Below are positions 35,761 to 44,273 of a stretch of 64,000 nucleotides of DNA, piece after piece (position 1 is the stretch's first letter; the number at the start of each line of letters is the position of its first letter). The position numbers and the translations under genes are program-made. The notes under the pieces were generated by a model. It ran no database searches, was not told where the DNA came from, and saw only the letters and a list, made by a program, of their open reading frames with translations. The DNA is taken from assembly GCA_964570785.1 (NCBI GenBank), contig CAZMZG010000001.1, positions 1 to 64,000 of the forward strand, in the 5' to 3' direction. Source of the stretch: Thermatribacter sp964570785. Its GTDB lineage: Bacteria > Atribacterota > Atribacteria > Atribacterales > Thermatribacteraceae.

Positions 35761-37047
35761 TCAAAAGAATTCTTTTCTTATTATTGTATCACTTCTATCA
35801 GGGCCTACCGAAATCAGAACTACAGGCACGCCGCTTAAGTCCTCGATGAATTCTATGTACTGTCTGGTTTCTCTGGGAAGATTCCGATATTCTCTTATTC
35901 CTGAAATATCTCCTTTCCAGCCCGAAAAGGTTTCGTAAACTGGTTCACAATAGGTCCAGTAAAGAGGATTGACAGGGAATTCTTCAACTTCTTCTCCCTC
36001 AATTCTATAAGCTCTGCATATTTTTACTTCAGGTATGTTGCTTAGAACATCCAGTTTGGTAAGAGCGAGCCACTTGATATTATTGATACGCACTGCATAT
36101 TTGAGTACTACTCCATCAAGCCACCCACATCTTCTTGGACGGCCAGTAGTTGCTCCAAACTCTTGGCCCTTTTCTCTGAGCAGGTTTCCAGTTTCGTTTC
36201 TGAGTTCTGTGGGAAAAGGACCTTTGCCAACTCTTGAAGTGTAAGCCTTGCATATTCCCACTACCTCAATGTTTTCAAGCAGCCCTATACCTGCTCCCAA
36301 TATAGCACCACTTGCAATGGGGTGCGAAGAAGTAACGAAAGGGTAGGTGCCGTGATCAAGGTCCAGCATCGAACCTTGTGCTCCTTCGATCAGTATATTT
36401 TTTCCTTCTTTAGCCGCTTGATAGATCATTAGCGAAGTATCTGCAATCCACTCTTTGAACACCTGGAAGTATTCATAGTATTTATACAATATTTCATCAA
36501 ACTTCAGAGGGGGGTGTCCAAAGACTTTTTTGAGAAGAGCGTTCTTGTAGCATATGGCCATTTTAAGTTTAGTGGCAAAGTTGAGCTCATCCAGCATGTC
36601 TCCCACCCTTATCCCCCAGCGAGCTACTTTATCTTCATAGCAGGGTCCAATTCCTCTGCCTGTAGTACCCAGTTTTTGGTCGCCTCTAAACTCTTCAATC
36701 AATTTGTCTAGGATTTTGTGATAAGGCATAACCAGGTGAGCCTTGCCACTGATACGGATGCGTTCTGTAACTTTTTCATCCTGTTTTCGCAAAATATCTA
36801 ACTCTTCAATAAGCGATTCTGGATCTATTACCATTCCATCACCGAGTATGCATGTGCTGTTTTGGTGAAGAATTCCTGAGGGCAAAACGTGGAATACGTA
36901 TTTTTTGCCTTCTACCATGACTGTATGACCAGCATTGCTACCCCCCTGGGCCCTTACCACCAAATCCGCATTTTCGCTAAGGTAGTCGACTACTTTTCCT
37001 TTGCCTTCATCGCCCCAGTGAGTACCAACGACTATGTAAATAGACAC
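35761..37047 (-). CDS. purA: Adenylosuccinate synthetase
   Basis: Converts IMP to adenylosuccinate with GTP. 428 residues with the P-loop THWGDEGKGKVVDYL, GGSNAGHTV, the IMP loop TTGRGIGP and TGRPRRCGWLD. It shares an operon with guaA and an IMPDH-type gene, so both branches from IMP are transcribed together. Confidence 0.97.
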   Translation of the reverse strand: MSIYIVVGTHWGDEGKGKVVDYLSENADLVVRAQGGSNAGHTVMVEGKKYVFHVLPSGILHQNSTCILGDGMVIDPESLIEELDILRKQDEKVTERIRISGKAHLVMPYHKILDKLIEEFRGDQKLGTTGRGIGPCYEDKVARWGIRVGDMLDELNFATKLKMAICYKNALLKKVFGHPPLKFDEILYKYYEYFQVFKEWIADTSLMIYQAAKEGKNILIEGAQGSMLDLDHGTYPFVTSSHPIASGAILGAGIGLLENIEVVGICKAYTSRVGKGPFPTELRNETGNLLREKGQEFGATTGRPRRCGWLDGVVLKYAVRINNIKWLALTKLDVLSNIPEVKICRAYRIEGEEVEEFPVNPLYWTYCEPVYETFSGWKGDISGIREYRNLPRETRQYIEFIEDLSGVPVVLISVGPDRSDTIIRKEFF

Positions 37048-37063
37048 TTAGAGAAACCTCCTA

Positions 37064-38605
37064 TCATTCCCACTCGATTGTTGCAGGTGGTTTTGAAGTG
37101 ATGTCGTATACCATGCGTCCAATGCCTTTGACTTCGTTAACTACTCTTCTTGCTATAATGTCCAGGGTATCGTAGGACAGGCGAGCCCAATCTGCGGTCA
37201 TTCCGTCTTCACTGAGCACTGCCCTTAACACTCCTACATATTCGTAAGTTCTTTCATCACCCATGATACCTACACTTCTTACAGGAACCAGTACTCCGAA
37301 GGATTGCCATATTTTGCGGAATACTGGTGACTTGCTCAGTTCCTGAAATATTATATAATCCACTTCCCGCAGTATTTCCAACCGCTCGGGAGTTACCTCT
37401 CCTATGATTCTCACAGCCAATCCGGGTCCCGGGAAAGGCTGTCTCCATACTATTTTTTCAGGTATTCCTAACTGTTGAGCCAGAGTTCTCACTTCGTCTT
37501 TAAAAAGAAATTTAAGTGGTTCCAGGACCTTGAGTTGCATGTGTTCGGGTAATCCTCCCACGTTGTGGTGAGTCTTAATGCGAGCAGAAGGACCCCAGAC
37601 TGAAGTGCTTTCTATTACGTCTGGGTAAAGAGTTCCCTGAAGAAGATAGGTTATGTTTCCCAGTTTTGCTGCTTCTTCTTCAAAAACTTCAATAAACGCT
37701 TTACCTATTATTTTTCTCTTTTCTTCGGGATCAGTGACTCCTCGAAGGAGGGAAATAAAACGCTCTCCGGCGTCCACGTAAATAATTCTTTCTTTGCCCA
37801 GAAGTTTTTGGGTACTTTTTAATACTTCTTCGGCTTCTCCTTTTCTAAGTAACCCATTGTTTACAAAAATGCAGTTTAGCTGGTCTCCAATTGCTCGGTA
37901 AGTTAGCACCGCTGCGGTTACGGAATCCACTCCTCCGCTCAGTGCACATACTACCTTCTCTTCTCTTACTTCATTGCGGATATAGTTTATTTGTTGCTTC
38001 AGAATGGATTCCGGGGTCCATTCTGGATTACAGCCACATATGGAAAAAACAAAGTTGGCCAACATTTCCTTGCCCAGAGGTGTATGGGATACTTCGGGAT
38101 GGAACTGGATTCCCCATATCTTCCCATCTTCACTGCGGATTGCAGCAAATTCGCAATCTTCGGTCTTCGCAATTCTCAAAAAACCAGGAGGGAGGGCGAC
38201 TACACTATCTCCGTGGCTCATCCAGCAAATGGTTTCTCCGCCCATTCTCTCAAACAGTCCTCTTTTTTCAAGAATCGTCAGGAGAGCTCTCCCGTATTCT
38301 CTTCGGGTGGCTCTTATAACCTTTCCACCCAAACTCTTTACCAGAAGCTGCATTCCATAACAAATTCCCAGAACAGGTTTTCCACTTTGCAGCACTTCTT
38401 CTGGAAGAGAAGGGGCTTCTTCGCTGGTTACGCTGTAGGGGCTTCCTGAAAGGATTATCCCTTTGATTTCTGGACTATGTAGGTTATATTCTTGGCCCCT
38501 CATGTGGCAGGGCCACACTTCGCTGTAAACCTGCAGTTCTCTAATTCGGCGGGCAATAAGCTGGGTATATTGAGATCCAAAATCAAGGATTACTATTTTA
38601 TCCAT
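37064..38605 (-). CDS. guaA: GMP synthase (glutamine-hydrolysing)
   Basis: Aminates XMP to GMP. 513 residues. The N-terminal class I glutaminase has Cys82 in VLGICYGMQLL and His/Glu in QFHPEVSHT. The ATP pyrophosphatase P-loop is ALSGGVDSVTAAVL, and the C-terminal dimerisation domain ends in PPATIEWE, the canonical terminus. It starts 7 bases after the IMPDH-type gene. Confidence 0.97.
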   Translation of the reverse strand: MDKIVILDFGSQYTQLIARRIRELQVYSEVWPCHMRGQEYNLHSPEIKGIILSGSPYSVTSEEAPSLPEEVLQSGKPVLGICYGMQLLVKSLGGKVIRATRREYGRALLTILEKRGLFERMGGETICWMSHGDSVVALPPGFLRIAKTEDCEFAAIRSEDGKIWGIQFHPEVSHTPLGKEMLANFVFSICGCNPEWTPESILKQQINYIRNEVREEKVVCALSGGVDSVTAAVLTYRAIGDQLNCIFVNNGLLRKGEAEEVLKSTQKLLGKERIIYVDAGERFISLLRGVTDPEEKRKIIGKAFIEVFEEEAAKLGNITYLLQGTLYPDVIESTSVWGPSARIKTHHNVGGLPEHMQLKVLEPLKFLFKDEVRTLAQQLGIPEKIVWRQPFPGPGLAVRIIGEVTPERLEILREVDYIIFQELSKSPVFRKIWQSFGVLVPVRSVGIMGDERTYEYVGVLRAVLSEDGMTADWARLSYDTLDIIARRVVNEVKGIGRMVYDITSKPPATIEWE

Positions 38606-38612
38606 GCCCTTT

Positions 38613-39776
38613 TCATCTCCCCATTCCTACGCCTTGGCTTTTTTGGAGCAGTTTTCCTTCAGTCCATATGCTTGGGGATATGGCGATTTCTACCTGGTGC
38701 ATTTCCTGGATGTTTTTTACGCCAAGAGCCCCCATCGCTCCTTTAAGTGCTCCAAAGAGGTTCATGGTACCATCAGTAAGGTGGCTGGGTCCAAAAAGTA
38801 TTTCCTTTAATGAACCCTTGATGCCTACCTTCACCAGAGTACCTCGTGGAAGGTTGGGATCAGGAGTCGCCATACCCCAGTGATGTCCTTTGCCTGGTGC
38901 TTCTTTGGCACTGGCCAAAGGGGAGCCAAGCATGACAGCATCTGCTCCACTGGCAAAGGCTTTTGCTATATCTCCTCCAACTCTCATACCCCCATCGGTT
39001 ATCACCGCTACATAACGACCAGTCGCATTATAGAAATCGTCTCTGGCGCAGGCTACGTCTACGGTAGCGGTAATTTGGGGTACACCTATACCCAGCACTG
39101 CCCTGGTAGTACAGGCTGCACCAGGCCCTATGCCTACCAGAATTCCTGAAGCTCCGGCTTTCATGAGTTCCAGAGCGGCTTTGTACGTTGCGCAGTTTCC
39201 TACGATTACTGGCACACTGCTTTCTCTACAAAACTTTTCAAGGTCAAAAACCTGTTGTTTTGAAGAGATGAAGCGCAGGGTGGTTACCGTGGATTGAATA
39301 ACTATAATGTCTGCACCGGCTTTTAAAGCTAATTTGCCCAGCGTCACAGCTTTAGAGGGAGTACAGGAACAGCAAGCAGGAGCTCCCGAAGATTTAATTT
39401 CCTGGATTCTTGAAAAGACTAATTCTTCTTTCACCGGGGCCTGGTAAATTTTTTGGATGAAACTGGTCACTTTTTCTTTAGGCTGACTTATGATTTCCTC
39501 GATTACTGAGTAGGGATTTTCATATTTAGTAAATATGCCTTCCAGGTTAAGCACTCCTAAGCCGCCCATTTTACCGATTTCTACGGCCATTTTAACATCG
39601 ATTACACCGTCCATGGCAGCTCCCAGGAGAGGAATACCCAAAGAAATATCTCCTATTTTGGTTGAGATGTTCACATCGCTGGGGTCAACAGTTGCTTCAC
39701 CAGGGACCAGCGAGACATCGTCGAATCCGTAGGCCATCCTTGCTGTGCGGTTTCTCCCGATAAACCAGTTTTCCAT
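38613..39776 (-). CDS. guaB3: IMP dehydrogenase-like protein without CBS domains (GuaB3 type)
   Basis: 387 residues, about 100 shorter than GuaB. The catalytic TIM barrel is recognisable: YGFDDVSLVPGEATV at the start, the catalytic loop GIGPGAACTTRAVLGIGVPQ with Cys222, the GMRVGGDIAKAFASGADAVMLG phosphate region and a C-terminal flap region. The tandem CBS regulatory domain normally near residues 95-210 is missing, and a cysteine-rich PACCSCTP replaces part of it. This matches GuaB3-type proteins of Actinobacteria and Cyanobacteria. First in an operon with guaA and purA, so IMP to XMP oxidation is the natural role. A GMP reductase role cannot be excluded. Confidence 0.82.
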   Translation of the reverse strand: MENWFIGRNRTARMAYGFDDVSLVPGEATVDPSDVNISTKIGDISLGIPLLGAAMDGVIDVKMAVEIGKMGGLGVLNLEGIFTKYENPYSVIEEIISQPKEKVTSFIQKIYQAPVKEELVFSRIQEIKSSGAPACCSCTPSKAVTLGKLALKAGADIIVIQSTVTTLRFISSKQQVFDLEKFCRESSVPVIVGNCATYKAALELMKAGASGILVGIGPGAACTTRAVLGIGVPQITATVDVACARDDFYNATGRYVAVITDGGMRVGGDIAKAFASGADAVMLGSPLASAKEAPGKGHHWGMATPDPNLPRGTLVKVGIKGSLKEILFGPSHLTDGTMNLFGALKGAMGALGVKNIQEMHQVEIAISPSIWTEGKLLQKSQGVGMGR

Positions 39777-39846
39777 CGCAGCTCACCTTCCTGTTTTTTT
39801 AAGATTGCTTAAGTGGAAAAATAAGGTTTGCGTGAACGATTCAAAA

Positions 39847-39875
39847 ATTATACTATCGGTTTGCAATAATCTCAA
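39847..39875 (-). promoter_or_regulatory. Promoter of the guaB3-guaA-purA-ligA-gatCAB-dnaE operon
   Basis: Minus strand TTGAGA (39875-39870), exactly 17 bases, TATAAT (39852-39847). Transcription is expected near 39840, leaving a leader of about 64 bases before guaB3. The genes downstream to 26182 are separated by 16 bases or fewer or overlap, with no internal terminator seen, implying a transcript of about 13.6 kb. Confidence 0.75.
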
Positions 39876-39900
39876 ATAAGGAATTCGAGTTCCCAAATAA

Positions 39901-39934
39901 GCTTCCCAGAGTTGTTAAAATAGCCCTGGGAAGC
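39901..39934 (-). terminator. Terminator of groEL
   Basis: A 9-bp GC-rich stem (39901-39909 with 39926-39934, exact) and a 16-base loop, 2 bases after the groEL stop, followed on the transcript by TTATTT. The modest stem length keeps confidence moderate. Confidence 0.55.
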
Positions 39935-39936
39935 CT

Positions 39937-41514
39937 CTATTCTTCTGATTCCGCAATTATAGCTTGGGTGGTTAATACCAGAGAGGCGATGCTAAATGCG
40001 TTCTGAAGAGCGGTGAGCACTACTTTGGTTGGGTCTATGATGCCTGCGTCCTGCATGTTAGCAAAACTACCTCTCATGACATCAAAACCCCAGCCGATGG
40101 GTTTTTCTTTTATTGTGGCTATAATGAGTGCACCATTAAAGCCTGCGTTTTCTGCAATCCTTTTTGCGGGCTCTTCAAGAGCTCTGCCGATTATGTTGGC
40201 TCCTACTCTTTCGTCTTCTTTTTCAAAATCCAGGGCTTTAATCTTCTGAGAGGCGTGTACCAGAATAGCTCCTCCTCCTGGGACGATTCCCTTCTCCATT
40301 GCTGCCTGGGTAGCGGCGAGTGCATCTTCTACTCGAAACTTTTTCTCCTTAAGCTCTGTTTCAGTTGGTGCCCCGACCTTGACAACTGCTATGCCTCCTG
40401 CCAATTTGGCAAGCCGTTCCCGAAGTTTTTCTCTTTCATATTCAGAAGTTGTTTTCTCAATTTGAGTTTTGATTTGCTTTATGCGTTCCTCAATATCTTT
40501 TTTGTTGCCCTTACCTCCTATAATGGTAGTTTTATCCTTGGTGGCTACAACCTTGTCAGCCTGGCCCAGGAGATCAGTAGTTACTCTTTCGAGCTTCATG
40601 CCCAGTTCTTGAGAAACTACCTGGGCCCCGGTTAACACCGCTATGTCTTTAAGAATTTCTTTTCTGCGCTCTCCGAAAGCAGGAGCTTTCACTGCTAGTA
40701 CCTTTAGAACGTCCTGGAGCTTGTTAATCACCAGGGTAGTTAGAGCTTCTCCTTCCACTTCTTCAGCAATGATAAGTAAAGAGGCTCCTCGCTGGTGCAC
40801 CTTTTGTAGAAGGGGGATAAGTGGCCTGCTGGTATTTATTTTAAAGTCTGTAACCAGTATATAGGGATTTTCGAGTACTGCTTCCATTTTTTCTGGGTTG
40901 GTAACCATGTATGGCGAAAGAAAGCCACGGTCGAATTGGATTCCTTCTACCAGTTCAAGGATGGTTTGGGATGAGGGTGACTCTTCAATAGTAATTACTC
41001 CGTCCTTGCCAACTTTTTCCATGGCTTGAGTTATTAGTTTGCCAATTTCGATGTCATTTGCAGAAATAGAGGCTACCTGAACAATTTGCTCTGAGTTTTC
41101 TATCCTGATACTCGAATTTTCTATGAAATCAATTGCCTGTTTAACGGCTTTTTCCATACCCTGCTTGAGCAAAACCGGGTTATATTCTATAGCTGTTGCT
41201 TTTAATCCCTCTTCAATCATTTTTTGAGCAAGTACCAGAGCAGTTGTGGTGCCATCGCCGACAACTTCGTTAGTTTTGGTAGCTATTTCCTTGGCGAGTT
41301 TGCTGCCTAGCTCCTCAAGACAGTCCTCAATCTCTACTTCTCTGGCTATTGTCACACCATCGTTGCTGACTACTGGAGGACCATACTTTTTCTCTATAAC
41401 CACGTTCCTGCCCTTGGGGCCAAGGGTAAGCTTTACCAGGTCTGTCACTTTGTTTATTCCATTTTTTATAGCTCTCTGAGCTTCGGTTCCAAGAATCACT
41501 TTTTTGGCAGTCAT
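39937..41514 (-). CDS. groEL: Chaperonin GroEL (60 kDa)
   Basis: An ATP-driven folding chamber subunit, 525 residues. KLTLGPKGRNVVIEKK, Asp87 in VVGDGTTTA, and the C-terminal nucleotide region AALQAAMEKG-like (here ATQAAMEKGIVPGGGAIL) are intact. Two oddities: no groES precedes it, and the flexible GGM-repeat tail is missing (it ends IIAESEE). No CIRCE (HrcA operator) inverted repeat is visible in the 110 bases upstream. It appears to be a single-gene unit with its own promoter and terminator. Confidence 0.96.
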   Translation of the reverse strand: MTAKKVILGTEAQRAIKNGINKVTDLVKLTLGPKGRNVVIEKKYGPPVVSNDGVTIAREVEIEDCLEELGSKLAKEIATKTNEVVGDGTTTALVLAQKMIEEGLKATAIEYNPVLLKQGMEKAVKQAIDFIENSSIRIENSEQIVQVASISANDIEIGKLITQAMEKVGKDGVITIEESPSSQTILELVEGIQFDRGFLSPYMVTNPEKMEAVLENPYILVTDFKINTSRPLIPLLQKVHQRGASLLIIAEEVEGEALTTLVINKLQDVLKVLAVKAPAFGERRKEILKDIAVLTGAQVVSQELGMKLERVTTDLLGQADKVVATKDKTTIIGGKGNKKDIEERIKQIKTQIEKTTSEYEREKLRERLAKLAGGIAVVKVGAPTETELKEKKFRVEDALAATQAAMEKGIVPGGGAILVHASQKIKALDFEKEDERVGANIIGRALEEPAKRIAENAGFNGALIIATIKEKPIGWGFDVMRGSFANMQDAGIIDPTKVVLTALQNAFSIASLVLTTQAIIAESEE

Positions 41515-41575
41515 TTAAGGCACCTTCCTTTCCAGCACTGGCTGAGCTTGGTAGTTGTCCAAAAGTGTTCAATTT

Positions 41576-41603
41576 ATGATAACAGAGCATGAGGAGAATG
41601 CAA
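41576..41603 (-). promoter_or_regulatory. Probable groEL promoter
   Basis: Minus strand TTGCAT (41603-41598), 16 bases, TATCAT (41581-41576). The leader is about 55 bases and contains GGAAAGGAAGGTG before the ATG. No heat-shock operator could be recognised. Confidence 0.45.
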
Positions 41604-41624
41604 GTTATTTGCGTTGGGTATCAA

Positions 41625-42632
41625 TCAGGTTATGCTAAGTTTGGGGTTTGGTTCCAGAGTCTTTATAGAGAAGTAATTTTGGGGTTTTTGAGTGAAGTGA
41701 AAGTAACCACAAGCGGCTATCATTGCTGCATTGTCGGTACAGAACTTTTTTGAGGGAAGGTAGAGTTCAAGTCCTTCTTTCTGGGTTTCTTCCTTCAACC
41801 TCTCTCTGAGGGTTCTGTTAGCAGCTACCCCTCCTCCTATTGCTATTTTTTGGACTTTCAGTTTTTTGGCAGCGAGAATAGTTTTTTTAGTGAGTACTCG
41901 AACTACACTCTCCTGAAAAGAGGCCACCAGGTCTTTTGTGTCTTCTGGTTCAAGTTTCGAACTTTGATAAGTTCTTATTACTGCTGTTTTCAAGCCACTG
42001 AAGCTAAATTCAAAACTGTTTTCATTTTCGAAACCTGCTTTGAAGATGAAACGTGATGGGTTACCTTCTTTGCTGAGATCATCGATAACTGGTCCTCCGG
42101 GGTAACCAAGCCCTAAAAACCTGGCTATTTTATCGAAAGCTTCTCCTGCTGCGTCGTCTCTGGTACGCCCTAAAGGATGATAATTGCCCCATTCTTTGGC
42201 GGCTATCAATTCAGTGTGTCCACCTGAGGCAATGAGAGCTACAAAAGGAGGAGTTAGATCTTGATGTTCGAGATAGGCCGCAAATAAATGACCTTCGATG
42301 TGATTAACGCCAATGATAGGTGAGTTGAAACACAGGGCTAAAGCTTTGGCCCAGCAAGTTCCCATGAGTAGCGAGCCCATTAAACCTGGTCCTATGGTTA
42401 CTGCTATGAGGTTTATTTCTTCAAGTCCGATTTTTGCCTGAAAGAGTGCTTCCTGAGTCACATAGGGAAGTAACTCCAGGTGTTTCCGCGAAGCTACTTC
42501 GGGTACTACTCCTCCGTATTTGCGATGAAAATCTACCTGGCTGGATACAACATTGGAAAGGACCTGATTTCCATTTTTGAGCACTGCACAACAGGTATCG
42601 TCGCAGCTGGTTTCGATTCCCAAAACGTACAC
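41625..42632 (-). CDS. tsaD: tRNA N6-threonylcarbamoyladenosine transferase subunit TsaD
   Basis: The catalytic subunit that transfers threonylcarbamoyl to A37 of ANN-decoding tRNAs. 335 residues: MYVLGIETSCDDTCCAVL, metal ligands in GVNHIEGHL, nucleotide loop IASGGHTELI, and GGGVAANRTLRERL. It closes a cluster that also holds tsaB and tsaE, so all three dedicated partners except TsaC are here. Confidence 0.97.
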   Translation of the reverse strand: MYVLGIETSCDDTCCAVLKNGNQVLSNVVSSQVDFHRKYGGVVPEVASRKHLELLPYVTQEALFQAKIGLEEINLIAVTIGPGLMGSLLMGTCWAKALALCFNSPIIGVNHIEGHLFAAYLEHQDLTPPFVALIASGGHTELIAAKEWGNYHPLGRTRDDAAGEAFDKIARFLGLGYPGGPVIDDLSKEGNPSRFIFKAGFENENSFEFSFSGLKTAVIRTYQSSKLEPEDTKDLVASFQESVVRVLTKKTILAAKKLKVQKIAIGGGVAANRTLRERLKEETQKEGLELYLPSKKFCTDNAAMIAACGYFHFTQKPQNYFSIKTLEPNPKLSIT

Positions 42633-42647
42633 TTTTTCCTCCTCTGC

Positions 42648-43133
42648 TTACAGGTTTTTTTTCATGACCAGGGCATCTTCGCCATCGCTGTAATAAGACT
42701 TGCGAAGGCCTATTTGGGAAAACCCCAATTTATGGTAAAGCGCCTGGGCTACCTTATTGGAAGTTCTCACTTCCAGGAGAATTTCCTTACAACCCTTGTT
42801 CCTTGCAAACTCAAATGCGTAGTGCAGGAGTCTTTTGCCATAACCTTTTCTACGGAAGTCAGGATGAATGGCAAAAGTGGTAATGTGGGCTTCTCGAAGA
42901 TAAATCCAGAGCCCAACGTACCCTATTAACTTACTGCCCAGGAGAGCCACAAAATAGTGAGCTATTTTGTTAGAAAGTTCACTCAAAAAGAGAGAGTAGC
43001 TCCAGGGATGTTTAAAGGACTGTTTTTCTATGGCTACCACATAGGGTAAGTGCTGGAAACGCATTTTCTGGATGGTAAACGCATTTTCGGCGTTTGCCGG
43101 TTGAGTTTGGTTACTAAAAAGGTTTTGCACCAT
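42648..43133 (-). CDS. rimI: RimI-family ribosomal-protein-alanine N-acetyltransferase
   Basis: A GNAT acetyltransferase, about 161 residues from ATG 43133. The acetyl-CoA loop is HPDFRRKGYGKRLLHYA, and ALYHKLGFSQIGLRKSYYSDGEDALVM is the RimI-type C-terminus. RimI acetylates the N-terminus of ribosomal protein S18 in E. coli. The gene lies in the classic tsaB-rimI-tsaD order and overlaps tsaB by 20 bases. The start is uncertain: no good Shine-Dalgarno precedes 43133, and an ATG further in (MRFQHL) is possible. Confidence 0.85.
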   Translation of the reverse strand: MVQNLFSNQTQPANAENAFTIQKMRFQHLPYVVAIEKQSFKHPWSYSLFLSELSNKIAHYFVALLGSKLIGYVGLWIYLREAHITTFAIHPDFRRKGYGKRLLHYAFEFARNKGCKEILLEVRTSNKVAQALYHKLGFSQIGLRKSYYSDGEDALVMKKNL

Positions 43134-43815
43134 AGATGGGTCTAACGCGAAAGATGTTTTCAATATTCGTGATTTCTTTGTTTTTGCGCTGCTGGTATAT
43201 TTCAATCAATCGCAGTGCTTGTGGAAAAGCTTGCATAAAAAGAAGGCCGCTTTCGCTTTTTTCAAAATGTTTTCGGAGAAAAGAAAAAGGAGATACGACC
43301 AGTCCCTTGCAATGGACGTATTTTGTCATGAATTCCTGGATGCTCCCTGTGTTGACCCGGGTAATTGGTTGTATTTCCTCCCGACATGTCTTCCAATCTA
43401 AATCTACCCAGAATATTTCTTCTTTCTTGTGGTGAATTACCGGGAGTAGCTTTTCAAGATTTTTTGGGAAAGGGCTCGCCTTGATTGCTTCAAGAACAAG
43501 GCTTTCCAGAGTAGAAAAACCTACCAAAGGCAGTTGATAGCTAAAAGCGATTGCTTTGGCGACACAAACCCCAATCTTTACCCCGGTAAAAGAGCCGGGA
43601 CCTGTTCCCACTATAATGGCTTCGAGGTTATTGGACTGCAGAGAATATTCCTTTTTGATATATTCCAGGTGATCAAACAAATATCTGGAGTGATTTTCTC
43701 TGGCATAATGAAGTAAAGAGATTTTCGCTTCTTGACCTTCGCTAACCGCCACAGAGAGCCAGGGAGTGCTGCTATCAAGTGCAAGAATATATTTTTTGTT
43801 GTTCTCGGTTTTCAT
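43114..43815 (-). CDS. tsaB: tRNA t6A biosynthesis protein TsaB
   Basis: A 233-residue inactive paralogue that scaffolds TsaD. It starts YILALDSSTPWLSVAVSE (ASKHA fold) and keeps GTGPGSFTGVKIGVCVAKAIA, the best-conserved stretch of the family. It overlaps tsaE by 4 bases (ATGA) and rimI by 20. Confidence 0.93.
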   Translation of the reverse strand: MKTENNKKYILALDSSTPWLSVAVSEGQEAKISLLHYARENHSRYLFDHLEYIKKEYSLQSNNLEAIIVGTGPGSFTGVKIGVCVAKAIAFSYQLPLVGFSTLESLVLEAIKASPFPKNLEKLLPVIHHKKEEIFWVDLDWKTCREEIQPITRVNTGSIQEFMTKYVHCKGLVVSPFSFLRKHFEKSESGLLFMQAFPQALRLIEIYQQRKNKEITNIENIFRVRPIYGAKPF

Positions 43816-44273
43816 TCCCAGTACTCCACAACTATTTCTCGAGCAGAAAAATCCTTCCAGAATATTTTAACCATAATAAAGGGATTTGAAAAATGATAAA
43901 TGAATTTATCAGCCCATTCTATTACTACTATTCCGGGTTGGTCTACATATTCTTCAAAACCGAGCTCTAACACCTCTTCCCAACTGTCAAGACGATAAAA
44001 ATCCATGTGGTACATAATTCCCTGTTTACCCTGATACTCGTGTATCAACGCAAAGGTGGGACTGGTTACTTTTTCTGCAGGGATACCCAGGGCTTCCCCA
44101 ATACCTTTGGTTAGAGCTGTCTTGCCAGCCCCAAGAGCTCCTACAAGCAATATTAAGTTTGTTCTGTATTGTTGTGCCAGGGCAAGAATTTTTTTACCTA
44201 TTTCGAGAGTCTCTTTTTCCAGCATAACTTCAGCTTGCAGGATGACTGTGCCTTTTTTATCTTCTTTTTTCAT
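43812..44273 (-). CDS. tsaE: tRNA t6A biosynthesis ATPase TsaE
   Basis: A P-loop ATPase needed for multiple turnovers of TsaD. 153 residues from ATG 44273, which overlaps the alr stop (ATGA) and has GGAAGG just upstream; an in-frame ATG at 44288 adds 5 residues and lacks such a site. Walker A reads LVGALGAGKTALTKGIGEALG, SPTFALIHEY and MDFYRLDSWEEVLELGFEEY are typical of the family. Confidence 0.93.
   Translation of the reverse strand: MKKEDKKGTVILQAEVMLEKETLEIGKKILALAQQYRTNLILLVGALGAGKTALTKGIGEALGIPAEKVTSPTFALIHEYQGKQGIMYHMDFYRLDSWEEVLELGFEEYVDQPGIVVIEWADKFIYHFSNPFIMVKIFWKDFSAREIVVEYWE

Noticed and set aside
41515..41624. CIRCE operator before groEL
   Set aside because: No TTAGCACTC-N9-GAGTGCTAA-like inverted repeat could be found on either strand.
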